64,000 nucleotides of DNA from Ulota crispa (Eukaryota; Streptophyta; Bryopsida; Orthotrichales; Orthotrichaceae), in the NCBI GenBank assembly GCA_963920765.1, contig OY987242.1, forward strand, positions 6,164,789-6,228,788, given 5' to 3'. The notes under the pieces were generated by a model that saw only the letters and a program-made list of their open reading frames with translations, was not told the origin of the DNA and did not search any database. Positions 22,520-35,100 of the stretch are shown here, piece by piece (position 1 is the stretch's first letter; each line of letters opens with the position of its first letter). Made by a program: the position numbers and the translations under genes.

Positions 22520-23564
22520 TTGAAGTTGTATTTGCTCAAAATCAACTCGGCAAATTAGGTGTTCCATTGGACTTGTATTTGATAGAAGAGAACTTTTTGT
22601 GAACAAATTTGACAAGTTTAGATTTTATAGATTATCAATTTCACGTGACTTAAACAGTTCAAAAACTAGAAAGATTTCAAGATGAAGGGTTCTATTTTAT
22701 TTTGTGGATTGTTTTCATTTATTTAATTATTTATTATTCATGTTATTCTTATGAAAAAGCTAGCATTGGTAAAGAAAGTGGAGCTTAATGAAAACGGTTT
22801 CTAGTCAAACAAATCATTATAAATACAACAAATTTTTATTAAAGGAAATATTCACTATGATAAACATGAAAAATTTACTCGACAGCCTATTTTTGAAGGT
22901 TCCAATTTAAAAATAACAACAGAAAAAACTTGATGCTTAGAAGGAGTTAGTAAAAGCAGCCTTACGTTCTACGTACATATAATAAATCATTAGTTAAATC
23001 TTCAAGATTGTGAAAAATGTGGATTATAAAAGGAATTTATTGAGGCAGAAAATATCTTCAAACTCCATATCAAATTAAATTGACAATTTAGAAAGAAAAA
23101 ACGTACACATGAAAAACATTGCTATAAGTTTTGTAAAAGTAACAGTCCTTGTAAAAATCATGATAGGGAAAAGAAACTCAATTATGTGGTTTTTGGGGAT
23201 TCAAATCGTTAGAAAAAAATGAGATCAGGTGAACACAAAAATGATATTAAAGGGTGTATTTGGGCTTCTTCAAACATTTTGTAATTTTGAAATAGATTGT
23301 TTTTAGAATAACCTAATTGGAAAATGATTTTCCGGGTTTCTTTTCTTTTTAGTTTCATTAGATTACGACAAATCAAAGTCCTCAATCTGATTTTTTTGAA
23401 CAAAATTGAGTCAGAATTTTCCAATTTTGAATGAAATGGACTCAATTCAGTATTGTAGAATCTCACGTCTCATGAAACTACAGAAATTTTGGATTATCTT
23501 GGTAAGTATGTTGAATCCTTTGTATTGCGATTACATAGAATGATCTATATGGTACATAAGATGT

Positions 23565-24491
23565 TTAATCCTAAAGGACCAGACCCACTTTTTTAGAAAC
23601 ATAGCAATTTTGGGTAGGTACTTGTGATTGGAGCTTTTTGTATTTTAGGCTGAAATTTTCATAGCATGTGGGGACAAGGTTTATCTTTCATATGCACTAA
23701 ATTTCATGACTTTTGGAATTATGAGTAAAAAGTTATGGCCTAATATGTTGTTCTTTACGTTTGTCGGGCAGATTGGGCAGTTTTTTAAAAATCAACTCTT
23801 TTCAAAAGAAAAATTTCAAATTGGTTTAGGAGATTTATGTGAATGTAGGAAGCTTCAAATTGTTGTGTTTTGATCATCAAGATAAAAATTATGAGGATTT
23901 TTTGTTTGCGGGCAGTTATGGATTCTCTACTCTAAAATAAACTTTGAAGTCCTTTACTTTACTCAATTTTCAACATTTTGGAAAAAAAAAAAAAAAAAAA
24001 CCAAAGGATGTAGTTTGTTTATTGCAACATTATGACCACTGGGATTGGCATTTTTCATTTTCATAATTAAATTCTTAACAATTTAGTGTTTTGAATCATT
24101 CTTTACTTCATTTTACTTACTAATTTTTTTCCATATGTTATACAACTCCAAATGATTTGAAACTTTTTTGACATGTACTTTACTTAGGTGGAATAAGGAA
24201 TTTAGAGAAGCACCAGCAACATGGCCTTTTTTCCTTAAGAATTTCACTTTTTGGAAGGTAGTTGCCCGATTTTTCACAAGACGTTTTTGAATATTCAAAC
24301 CATTCTAACTTCCAATCCACGTGGTGAAGATCTTTGAATTTTTGTCCACATCTCCTAAAACTATTTTTTTACAAAATCCTATGATCACATATGCATAAAA
24401 ATGTTTTTATTTTCAAATTTGGTTGATGCTCTAAAAATGGCAGTTTTGAAGAGATTTTGGTGAAAACTTTGCGTGGTCCTTTAGGGGTTAA
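23565..24491 (-). mobile_element. TTAA-ended element family E, copy 2 (927 bp, inverted)
   Basis: The left end on the plus strand is TTAATCCTAAAGGACC and the right end is GGTCCTTTAGGGGTTAA. It is almost identical to E1 in reverse orientation, with only a few substitutions and a different poly-A length near 23983. It is much more similar to E1 than the two duplicated arms are to each other, which fits recent exchange between the two copies. Confidence 0.92.
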
Positions 24492-25813
24492 AGAACCTCC
24501 CCGGACACTGCCACGGTGGCACTGTGCTAAGCATGGATACCTTTCCACTAAGTGATTGCAAGATCGGTACAGTACATAAATACTCTGCCATTTGAAAAGT
24601 TCATCGCAGTTGGTGTCAGATTTGGTGGCAGCAACTTGAATGTAAGCTTACTCTAAAAGTTGGGATTGGATTACTGCACATAAGCCGAGACATTAGCTTA
24701 CGTGTTTGTGGGGCCGGGGTGGAAAATCGCAGCATTTTTTACAAACAAGGGTTATAGTAATAATCTACCCCTAGACTAAATTAAAGTTTCTGAATTCAAA
24801 TGTGAATTCAAGAGTTTCAATATTCAATCTCTTGATGATAAATATTTAAATTTTTGCAATCTTATGACCGGTAAAAAATCATAATTTTTCCACTCCAGCC
24901 CCACAATGGCATGCCATGATGGCCATCTAACACTATGTGCTTTATAGTACTGTTACGGTAGTGATATGTTTGAGGCCATTTGAGGCCATTTCGTAACATT
25001 CACTAGCACTACTAGAGGGTGCCCTTCTTACATCAGAATGGTGTAGAATATTTCACACCATTCTTTAGCTATGGGGACAGTTGGCTAAATTTGTCAAAGA
25101 GTTTATGAAAAAGAGGTTCAATTTAGTGCAAATCTGTTGATGTGGGGGCCAATCATGTCTTAAAGAAAATAATAATAATAATAATTGTCAAGATGAAGTT
25201 CATGGATGATACCTGAAGAGGAGGAAAGACAACCTCTCTTCCCGCCATTGAATGTTAGGTTCAACCAAAAATTTAGCCCAAGTAACTTAAAGAATTACCC
25301 TTAGTGTCCATTTTAATCAGAGTATAATGGAGGTAACTTCTCTTATGTCCAAAGATTTTGAAACCAAAAAATCTAGGCTATTAGTGTAAGATTTATAAAA
25401 TTTTAGTAGAGAAGGAGGGGAGTAGGTGACCGAATAGAGCTATTGCTATTTCTATTTATCTAATGGTGTTGACTAATGAAAATGAACATTTTTATTCAAA
25501 TGTACAAACATGTCTTGAAGTAAAATGACAACATGCAAGATCATGCATTTACCTACCATTCTGATTAGCAAACCTAAATTTTGAAGTTGGAGTTGTGTCA
25601 AATCTTATCTTTTAAATATTTTAAAGGATGTCATGTGATGTTGGCCTTCATTCTTAAAATAAGGATCTTGGGGCCATTCTTAGATAATCAACTAAAAAAA
25701 GGTTTGAATTTGGACATGCATAGGTTCCAAAGTGGCCTTCACTTGCATTGTAAAACAGCTCTAAATCCATTTCCAAGCAGTTTGTTAATTTTATCTAGAA
25801 CATTAAGGGAGTG
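24492..25813. other. Intergenic DNA without recognised features
   Basis: A somewhat GC-richer stretch at the left (CTCCCCGGACACTGCC at 24497) and a short direct repeat (TTTGAGGCCATT twice near 24970) were seen. No exon or element could be supported. Confidence 0.5.
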
Positions 25814-26204
25814 ACTAGGGAGACACCCCCCCTGGTTGCTACATGAACACCCCATAGTCCAATTTATTAAATTTGAGATTATTATTACACTGAAATATGA
25901 AATAAAATCAAAGCCATACTTTAGCGTACATTTGTGTCTACAAGCGTTGCAAACATACAATGAATATGCCTCATTTGTGACACAATCAAGAGCTAAACCA
26001 ATAAATAAAGGGAGCAACTAGTTTAACTCCTGACCATGTCACAAATGAGGCATATTTTTTGTATGTTTGCAATGCTTGTAGGCACAGATGTATGCTAATG
26101 CATTGTTTTGATTTTACTTCATATTTCAACGTAATAACAATCTTAAATTTAATAGATTGGGCTATGGAGGTGTCCACTTAGCAACTGGAGGGTGTCTCCC
26201 TAGT
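25814..26204. mobile_element. Foldback element family J, full copy (391 bp)
   Basis: Begins ACTAGGGAGACACCC and ends GGGTGTCTCCCTAGT. The arms are about 170 bases long and imperfectly paired, with shared words such as CAAATGAGGCATATT and its complement. A right-half copy is at 31217-31344. Non-coding; superfamily unknown. Confidence 0.82.
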
Positions 26205-27272
26205 TGCACCCAACTTTAAACATGAATAGTTTGAATTTGGAGTTCAAAGATGTTGGAAAGAATAATGGATCTTTAGCATGACAATAGTGTAATGTAGGTG
26301 ATCCCTAATTTGACAAATGCTTGGGATTCCAATTTTTCTATAGAGATTGGCAAATGGTGCTGATAGTGTTGTAGTAGTGTTGCTGCTTTAGGAATTACTA
26401 GATTTAGTAGTTCAAGATTCTAATTGTACCTATGAAAATGATCCCTGCTGAATTTGAGCCCAACTAATTTTTGACTCTTCATTCTCTCCCAACTTGAAAA
26501 ATTGGAAATTAAATTTTTTTTGTTGCAATTACAAGTTTTGGGATGTAATCACAATCTATTGTTTTCAAACACAAAAGAACAAAGAAGCTTGATTTTTTAT
26601 GTAATTGTTTAAATAACAAATAAACTTTAGAGTATTGAATCATTTTTTGTATTTCACATGAATAGCTATTATTTTTTCTTCAAATTTTTATGGCAACTTG
26701 AAAAACAAAAAAATAATATGTAGAGAAGATGTTGCTTCCTTTTTGAGATATAAAATAAACCAATCGTACTTCAAAAATAGTGGCAAAACAGGGTATAAGA
26801 AATCAAGGATATTGCTGAGTATAAAGCATAGTTCTATAGGCGTGGTCTCTTTAGAGCTAATAGAAGTGTTTATATCAAAGTCTTTATTAAAGTTGAATTC
26901 GAATTAAAAAGTTTTTATAATGCTTTGTTGTTGCAGTTGATTGGACATGAAAAAACAAGCAATCTAAAATTATTATTGTTTGTGATAAATGAGAACAATC
27001 TTGAAATTTGAATAATAAGTTGTTGGAATGCACAAGTACTTGTTGATTGTCACTAATTTGAAGGAAAGTGAAGACTAACAACTAGTTAGAAGTATTCAAT
27101 TTCAAATTTCAAATTGTAAGTAGTTGGAAAGTGCTTTTATTGGTAAGTGTTGGACACTTGATTGTACTAGAAGTTATTGACAAAAAGAAATCAAATAAGG
27201 TAAAGAATCACACTTGCAACAAGTACCAATTAATGCAAATGTACAAGTAAAATAATTTGGTTTTTAGAATCA
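26205..27272. other. AT-rich intergenic DNA without recognised features
   Basis: No supported gene or element. The 69-codon open frame at 26698-26907 has no recognisable features. Confidence 0.5.
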
Positions 27273-27534
27273 TTAACCCATAAATGTCTGGTTGGTCCTT
27301 GTGACTACTCCTCTACATTTGCTCTACGCTCTACAATGGTGCTCTAAAGTGGTATGGCAAGTGCCCTCCCATTATAATTTTTTTTCAAAAGTTGCAGTAG
27401 TCAACTGTGCATACTAACCTCATGAAAATTATGATCACTTCTAAAAAAATGAGATGAAAAATGGCTTTTTCTTGTCTTTCAAAGTAAACTAAGAGATAAA
27501 TTATCCTCTTGGGCGTTTAGGTCTTAGGAGTTAA
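27273..27534. mobile_element. Possible TTAA-ended MITE P (262 bp)
   Basis: The left end TTAACCCATAAATGTCT resembles the right terminus of element H (TTAACCTCTAAATGTCT when reversed). The right end is TTAGGTCTTAGGAGTTAA. The termini are degenerate, so this is a weaker member of the TTAA family. Confidence 0.5.
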
Positions 27535-28741
27535 AGAGCATTTACATAACTAATTCTCTACTCAATTGTTGAATTGGTTATTGTAAATGAAGTTAAGAAG
27601 TCCTTTTAATCTTCAAACCTATTAAATTATTTCATTTGTTGTTGACATGTACGTTTCAACTAAATTTACTACTTTAACATTAGAATGAAATAATCAACAA
27701 TCTTTTTGGTATTGCTAGAGGAAATGAATATGATAATCTTAGTTTATGTAATTAATTGTATGTACTATCATTGTAATTTCTTTAAACTAATTATAGATGG
27801 CTAGTACACAAAAATCAATCACATAATGTTGACATTGTGTCCTTTTTATATTTCTTACATAGCAGCTCAGGTACCCTTTTAAATAATGACTTTCAAGTCT
27901 AAAACTAAAATCAACTTTAAAACAAATATAGAGTTATAACTAAAATGTAGTGTTGATCATGCATATTTCCATATATTTTTGCCAATTGGTTCATGGTAAA
28001 AAAAGTATTAGTTAGAGTTAAGTTCATCAACTAATATATATATGCAAGGTTATGTGGTAATTTCATGATAGTCAATTAAAAAATAACATCAAGTACATTA
28101 TATTTTTTAATTTGTTGTCTCCATTTTGTCAAAATCTTCATTATTTCAAATTTCATTTTGATTTTTTTCAAATAATAATAATTGTGTATTTTTTCAAATC
28201 ATTTCTAAGCAGATTCTTTGTTATGGCTAAATTCATTCAAATTCAAGGTACATAGCCTTTTTTACTAAATTATATCAGACTTCATGATTGATTTGTTACC
28301 ATGCATTATTTGTGTTTTGTAGATTTTCTTATTCCATGACAAAAAACAACATATCATAAAACATCAACAATGAGTCTACTTTGAAAGTAATTTCTAGTTT
28401 GTTTCTAATTCTAGGATGATTGCCAATTTCAATGTTTGACATATACTAACTTGTGTAGTTTGAAAATTATTTAAAAGAAGATGAAATAAATGTTGCTATT
28501 GCATAATCAAAAATGTTGTTCCAACAAGACAACTTCACTATGGCATATATCAAAATCATTGCTTCAAACATTTTCCAACTTTTTTGATTTTCCACCCAAA
28601 TCTTGTAGTGTAATGCTATAAAAAAGAAATAATAATCATTTGAATATGGTTACTTTAACATAAAAATTTCTTTTTTAATGTTTTTTTCCAACATTAATCT
28701 CTAGAAAAAAAAAAAAACTTAAAACCTTTTGGTTTTAGAAG

Positions 28742-28743
<2 letters not shown>

Positions 28744-28834
<91 letters not shown>
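28744..28834. repeat. (TA)n microsatellite, about 91 bases
   Basis: An uninterrupted TA tract. Such tracts extrude cruciforms easily and are hard to assemble, so the length may be approximate. Confidence 0.97.
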
Positions 28835-28837
<3 letters not shown>

Positions 28838-29281
28838 GCACACGATTTGCATGAGTAGGACATGTATGACTAATGAAACATTCAAATTGATGTCTCATAA
28901 ATCAATTGGTCTAAAACCTAATCTTGATGTATTATAGAAATTAAAAATCAATATCTCACTATTGGTCTAGAATCTAATCCACATGCATCATCATTTTGGT
29001 CATTTTTGGAGACCAACAATACCAATTGCTTTCATCACAATGCTACTCTTTAATATTTGCTAGGAAGTGCTTGGCATTTTATTGATTTCTAGCATATGGT
29101 TGGAGGGCGTTTGGTGTTCTATATTTGGGGCATCCTTTATTGTTTCAACTTCCACCAAAAAGTTCTACAAAATTTTGGAAATGAACATGGTTAGAGGGCA
29201 CTTGGTGTTCTATATATAAGGCGCCCTTTGTTGCTTCAACTTATACCAACTTCTAGAAGGTTGTGGAAAAGGGCGCACTTA

Positions 29282-29283
<2 letters not shown>

Positions 29284-29319
<36 letters not shown>
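29284..29319. repeat. (TA)n microsatellite, 36 bases
   Basis: A pure TA tract about 450 bases from the longer one at 28744. Confidence 0.97.
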
Positions 29320-29321
<2 letters not shown>

Positions 29322-31216
29322 AATGTTTATCTTTTCTTTGTGATTTTAGGCTGTTGATTCTACCAACATTTGATAGATAGAATTAAGCATGTTAATATTT
29401 TTTTGATTATGTATAAAAGGAGGTTCTTGAGGCCATGACATTTATGTTTGAGAGATATATAGGTAATCTAAAAGGTTAAAGAAAGAGAGTTTTGCACCTA
29501 CTTGATTAAGGAACCTAGAATTTGTAATTCATGTGTTGACACAACCATAGAGCACCTACAATGCAAGCAATGCTACAACATTCTTGGATCTTACCTAACC
29601 TTATAGCTTACGACTAGCCTTCTATTTAGAATGGACGAATGAGATACATGGAATCCAACTATTGTTGAATACAAATTTGCATGTGCTTATAATAAGTGTA
29701 CAACAAAATCATTGCTTTCTATTTGAATGTTTTCAACAGGCATTGATTAAAAGTGCTTCTGCTAACATCTTCTTGATACTTCTAACAATTTGCAACTTAG
29801 GAGCAATTCATATATGTTTCAAGTAGCAACAAATTCTCAATATCTACTTGGTAGAGTGTGGTGGAAAATTAGGACTTGTAGTTTCGTTCTTCATCTCAAA
29901 TTTGAAATTGCCATTGACAACTAACTATACACACTTCCACTAATAAGATGTTTGCAACTAAAAAAATTAAATGAGCTAAGAGGTTTATTTGAACTTGTTT
30001 TCATGTGTGTTATCTTCCACATCAAATAAATTATTCTTTTTTGTTAAAAGTACATGTGCAATATTTAACCAAATCGTAACCACCACAACAAACTAGCCTA
30101 TTGGTAGTCATTAAGTTTACTTCAATGCATGACCATTGAAACTTACAAGCAATGGTCAACCAAAGTTTGTTACATTTGTTGGCAAAAATTTCTATAAGGG
30201 ATAGGTAGTTGTAAGGAAATTCAAAGTTGGCCTCCTAAAAAAAAGAAATCTAGTACTTAAAATTGTAAAAAATTACCAACTTAAAACCTTCTCTTCTAAA
30301 AATGAATAAGGAAACATGTTTTGAAGGCCCAACTATATGCAAGGACAAAAAATCCTAGAACAACATAACTACTTTTTATAAGGCTTTTGCATTATGAGCA
30401 TTATGGAATCATCACATGCGTTTTAATGAATATGATGTCAATTCTCAAAGTATGCTTCCACTACAAATGTGGATTAAGTAATGTGGAAGAAGACTCTTGC
30501 TTTAAAACCAATGTGCTAAGCTATTTGGAATTACAAATGGAGATGCCAAGATACAAACACAATATTGCAATACAATTGTGACATGGAAAAAATGTTGTTT
30601 CTCAAACACAATATTACAATACATTTGCAACATGAAAAAAATGTTGTTTCTCTTTACGTAACAAGTGATTGCCACTTGAATATAAATGGACTTTATTGAG
30701 GTTATATTTGCAGTTGAGAAAAGTGGTCACAACAACCTATTGCAACAATCTTGTCAAAAATTGTCTCTTCTAGAATAAGACTACACATCTATAATTGCTA
30801 CAACATATTACTAATAAAATAAACAAAGTGATATGAAATTGAGCTCCATCATAAGAAATGACATGTTGAGTTACAAAGTTGATGAAGAATGATGTTTTCA
30901 AAATTGAGAATGCACATTACATTATTGGACATTACCTAAACAATTGAATCTATTTCAATCATGCTTACTCAATGGATGAAAAAGGACACAAAACATTACA
31001 AAATTTCCATGTTATAAAGAAGACTGTGTCGCTTCTCTGTATGTAATGAGTGACTATCAATTGTACAAAATGGGCTCCATGGAAGTTTAAGTGGGCAATT
31101 GAACAAATTTTTGTGACATTTAAGTTAAAACAAAATGAAAAGATGGGATATTTTGTGGCTAATGAAGGTGGTACAAGAATTATCATTTGTGACATAGCTA
31201 GGAATTAAAATCAATA

Positions 31217-31344
31217 AATGGAGTCACTAGTTTAACTCTTGATTGTGTCACAAATGAGACATATTTTTTGTATGTTTGCAACTCTTGTAGACACAGATGT
31301 ACGCTAAAGTATTGTTCGTAGCAACTACGGGGTGTCTCCCTAGT
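31217..31344. mobile_element. Foldback family J, right-half copy
   Basis: Matches the right half of the element at 25814-26204, from the ACTAGTTTAACTC region through CAAATGAGACATATT to GGGTGTCTCCCTAGT. The left arm is missing. Confidence 0.78.
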
Positions 31345-31421
31345 CATTCCCTTAATTTTTTCTTCAACTTCAACTCACACAGAAAATGCTTGTTATGAAA
31401 ATTCATAACATCATTAGCTGT

Positions 31422-31756
31422 TAGGGAAACTTTATGGATACCTTAGAAGTTTGCCATATTTGCATAGATACCCATGATTTTTCAGAAATTGCACAAATAC
31501 CCTTGGGGTCATAATTTTCAGAAGTTTGTTCTATTGTGTATGCCACTTCTTTCTCCTTGTGCACACGATGCTCCTTTTTCCATTCTATTGCACTCCTAGC
31601 TTTTAAAATTGGTCATAAAAGAAATTAGCGTGCAATACAAAACAAATGCTTGAAAATTAATGGTCCAAATGTATTTGTGCAATTTCTGAAAAACCATAAC
31701 CAGGGGTATCTATGCAAATATGGCAAACTTCAGGGGTATCCATAAAGTTCTCCCTA
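31422..31756. mobile_element. Inverted-repeat MITE family K, copy 1 (335 bp)
   Basis: The left end is TAGGGAAACTTTATGGATAC and the right end is its near complement ending TTCTCCCTA. The inner arms contain TTTGCCATATTTGCATAGAT, and AATTGCACAAATACCC inverted. A second copy lies in an intron of the ZRSR2-like gene, and a terminal scrap abuts element A2 at 59491. Confidence 0.85.
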
Positions 31757-32140
31757 GCTTTTATACTGAAAACCAACAATCCAAACTGGCACTTGCAATA
31801 GTCCATCTTTTGGCACCCAAGTGACAAAGTACTCAGTTCCAGATATTGATGCCAAAATACAGCATACACAGAAATAGCACAAAATACCAAATATCACAAG
31901 TAGCGAAACAAACATTTACTATGGTTTTATTTATTAATACAATCAGACACTAGATTGCATAACACTAGCCAGTTTCGAAACTCACCTCCTGTCCTACACG
32001 ATGCATACAGGCCAAATGTTTGAAAAGCTTCAGTAAAACCCGGAAAACACAAAGCAACACGGTAACAATTCTCAGCTCAATCTTCATTACTTTTTTTCCA
32101 GAGTTTCTTCAATATCTTGTTGCAAGAGACGAATCGGCAT

Positions 32141-35100
32141 TCAAATAATAAGCCGCATGGGTTTTTCTTTCAACCCAAGCTTGACCTTGGTGGTTTTCCT
32201 CCACGACTGCCATTCCGAAGTACTTTTCTGGACTTCGTCGGTGGAAAGGTCCACCACGCTCGAAGAAATCTCCATTCCACTACGACTACTCCCCTCTTGG
32301 GACACTTTTTTCTCAACAACATTAGTACCGATCTCCTCACTCAGCATTCCAGCCAAATCTTTCCTCTTCACATCATCCAACTCCACCACTTTGGATGCTC
32401 TCTGATGACGTTCAATTCCAGGATGAATGTCGAAAGATTGACTCTTACCTACTTCGTCGTCTCCTCTTGTATCAAGCCTGTCAGAAGAAAATTGATCAAG
32501 ACCAGCTGCTGCTTTACCAGTGTGCCTGTGGTGCTTGCTCTCCTTCGAAGCTATCTCTCTCCTGTGTCTTGCCGGTCTTAAATACCTATCTTCTTGCTCT
32601 TCTTCGTTGCCATCTGGACTGCGTGCCATATGAGAAGTCGATCTATCTCGGCTCCTTGACCTCCGAGCCTTACGGCTGCTTGGACTTCGTGACCTTCTCG
32701 TAGAGCCATGGTGGCTACTTCTGTGGTGATAAACATGATCAAGCGTAGGGGAATATCTACCTGGAACAACGAGATTCATCACAAAGTTATTGCCCGTCAA
32801 AAAGTCTCAAATGAAAGACAAGATTTGAAAGCATAAACGGTGATTTAGAAAAAGAGAAAATTTCATGGATACCCCTGAAGTTTGCGACTCCTGTTTTTTC
32901 AGAAATTGCACAAATACCCTTGGATCATAATTTTTAGGCATTTATTTGTTGTGCTTGTACTTCCTTCATGACCAGTGTTGAAGAAGGGAATGTAATGAAA
33001 CAAAAAAGAAGCAACATGCGTACAAAGGAAGAAGGGAAGTGGCATGCACAACAAAACAAACGCCTGAAAATTTTGATCCAAGGGCATTTGTGCAATTTCT
33101 GAAAAAGTAGGGGTATCTATGCAAATATTGCAAACTTCAGGGGTATCCATGAAGTTTTCCCTTAGAAAAATACATGTAAATCTGGGAGGGGTATGTCAAG
33201 AGTGGCGAAAAGTCACCACTGACCTGGATGATCGTCGTGTTCGTCGTGGATAGTACTCCGATGGCGCCGCTCTCTTCTTCGATCTCTGTCGTCTGTCTCA
33301 GGGTGATCATCTCCTGCAATCCATCTCTCATCGTTGATGCACCCTGGCTCATCTCCACGCAAGGAACACTTGGCTGAATCATCCTCGTACGTAGATTGTC
33401 TCCCATCCTTTTCTCTCCTGCGACTCTTCTCCTGCGAACGCCTTCCTCTGTGTCGATCATTGTACTTCGATGAAGCTCTCTCAGTCCGGTCTTTCGATTC
33501 ATCTTCATAAGAATAATCATATAACTTTCGTTCTCTTTCACCTCTGGAGTCTCTCGTGTGCTTACTTCTCCTACGGTCATCATCGTATACCACTTCTCTG
33601 TGCCTTCTTCTGTGATCCGTATCGTGACTGGACTCTCTGTTGTAAGTCCTTGCTTTCTCATCAGCCTCCTCATCAGAAACACGGGCATGTCCAAAAAGCT
33701 TCGCCATTTTTCTTTGCCAGAACCTCGGGGGTGGTCTGTCCATGTCTGCCCACTCGTACTCCCCACGGGGGTTTTCAAAACAATGCAAGAAATTGCACGA
33801 TGTTCCGCGAGAACATGTCTGCAGAGAGTGCATGTGCAAACAATTCACTATCTGTGAACACACAGAGTAATTTGGCAACCCCTACGTATCCAAGATAAAG
33901 ATAGAAAGTCCAAGTTTAGGAAATGGAAGAAATCATACTTTAGATAATTGAACAATAGAAACGTGTTGTGAAAGTTACTAAAATTGATTATTTTCTATTG
34001 GTACTTTGAAGTTTACTAGATGATTCATTTCAACTCCTAATGGATGGATTTGGACACTAATGGGTATTTGGGTTACTTGGAGGTTGGAAAGAGCGTTTGA
34101 GCACAACCCAGAGCTGGTGAACACATTACTGAATTATTCATCAAGAAAGCATGAACAACATCACCATGGCTGATGACGACAGAGACTGCGTTTGAAGACA
34201 AAATCTAAACACCGAATATCACCTTGTAATACGTCCTCATAAATTCCCCGCAAATCGCTAACTTCCACTTGCGAACTCCTACGAATTCACAAGATATCTG
34301 AAACTCAGCGACACAAAAAGTCAGTTTTACATGATGTGGAACAAACCACTGCCGTCACTACACCCTAACCATGGGCAGTACAGACATCATACCTGTTTCT
34401 TAGCATAAAATCGACCATTCATGTGATTGTATGCAGCCATTGCCGACTCCTGTGACACATAGTGAACATAAACATTTCCTCGTAGATGCGGTGAACTGTT
34501 TCGGCACACCTGCTCAACATTGGTGCAACAACGAGATTTTAAAGTGATTAGAATCCTAGATGATTTTAAGAAGACCTACAAAGTTGAATAAGGCCATCTC
34601 TATGAGATGGAGAGCGCAAACATTATCCTCGAAATGTGTTAATTCGACTCACATACCTTAAAATTCACAATTTCTCCAAATTGAATGAACTCCGAATGCA
34701 CATCGTCATAAAATTCTTCATACTCTTGTACCACCTCCTCATCAGTGTACTGTCAATCAGCATAAGGCACAAACTATATGAAGTATTCGTCACGAACGTT
34801 GACCACTTAATTGATGCCAATTCATCGCCTATCACTGGTGTCAAGGAAATGACTAGCAAAAACACAACTCGTCATTAGAGGCTCAAAAACAAGTGGCTCT
34901 ATGATCCTGATGAAGTCCACCAAACTTTCTATTTGTTCTAACCAGGAAACATGAACAGTACTCGAAAACACCCATGGCAAAAGGCTATCTCAATAGAAAG
35001 TCAGGCATTCTACAGGCAGGATACATCATATGGCTGCTTCTTTGTCACGCTGCCACATCAATATCTGGCCACTTCTCCGTAAGGTAGGCTTGTGTGAAGA

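Larger units (their letters stand above)
21735..23568 (-). repeat. Duplicated segment, arm 2 (inverted)
   Basis: Inverted counterpart of 10412-14440 without the arm-1 insertions. It has empty sites at 22650-22653 (TTAA, for D1) and 23139-23142 (TTAC, for C1), and an uninterrupted TA where arm 1 has insertion N. It has gained an 18-bp minisatellite at 22315-22519 where arm 1 has about one unit. It ends at element E2, whose outer flank ACATCTTATGTAC (read on the minus strand) equals the sequence after the empty site in arm 1. Confidence 0.88.
27535..31216. other. AT-rich intergenic DNA with AT microsatellites
   Basis: Apart from the two (TA)n tracts and repeat M copy 2 (about 29010-29160), nothing could be identified. 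There is a short internal direct repeat near 30550-30640 (ACACAATATTGCAATACA and ACACAATATTACAATACA). Confidence 0.5.

Noticed and set aside
22193..22615. Long open frames through the 18-bp repeat as a repeat protein
   Set aside because: Several frames on both strands are open because an 18-base unit without stops must stay open. No start, splice or flanking support.
28694..28885. Ile/Tyr repeat ORF
   Set aside because: It is the translation of the (TA)n microsatellite.
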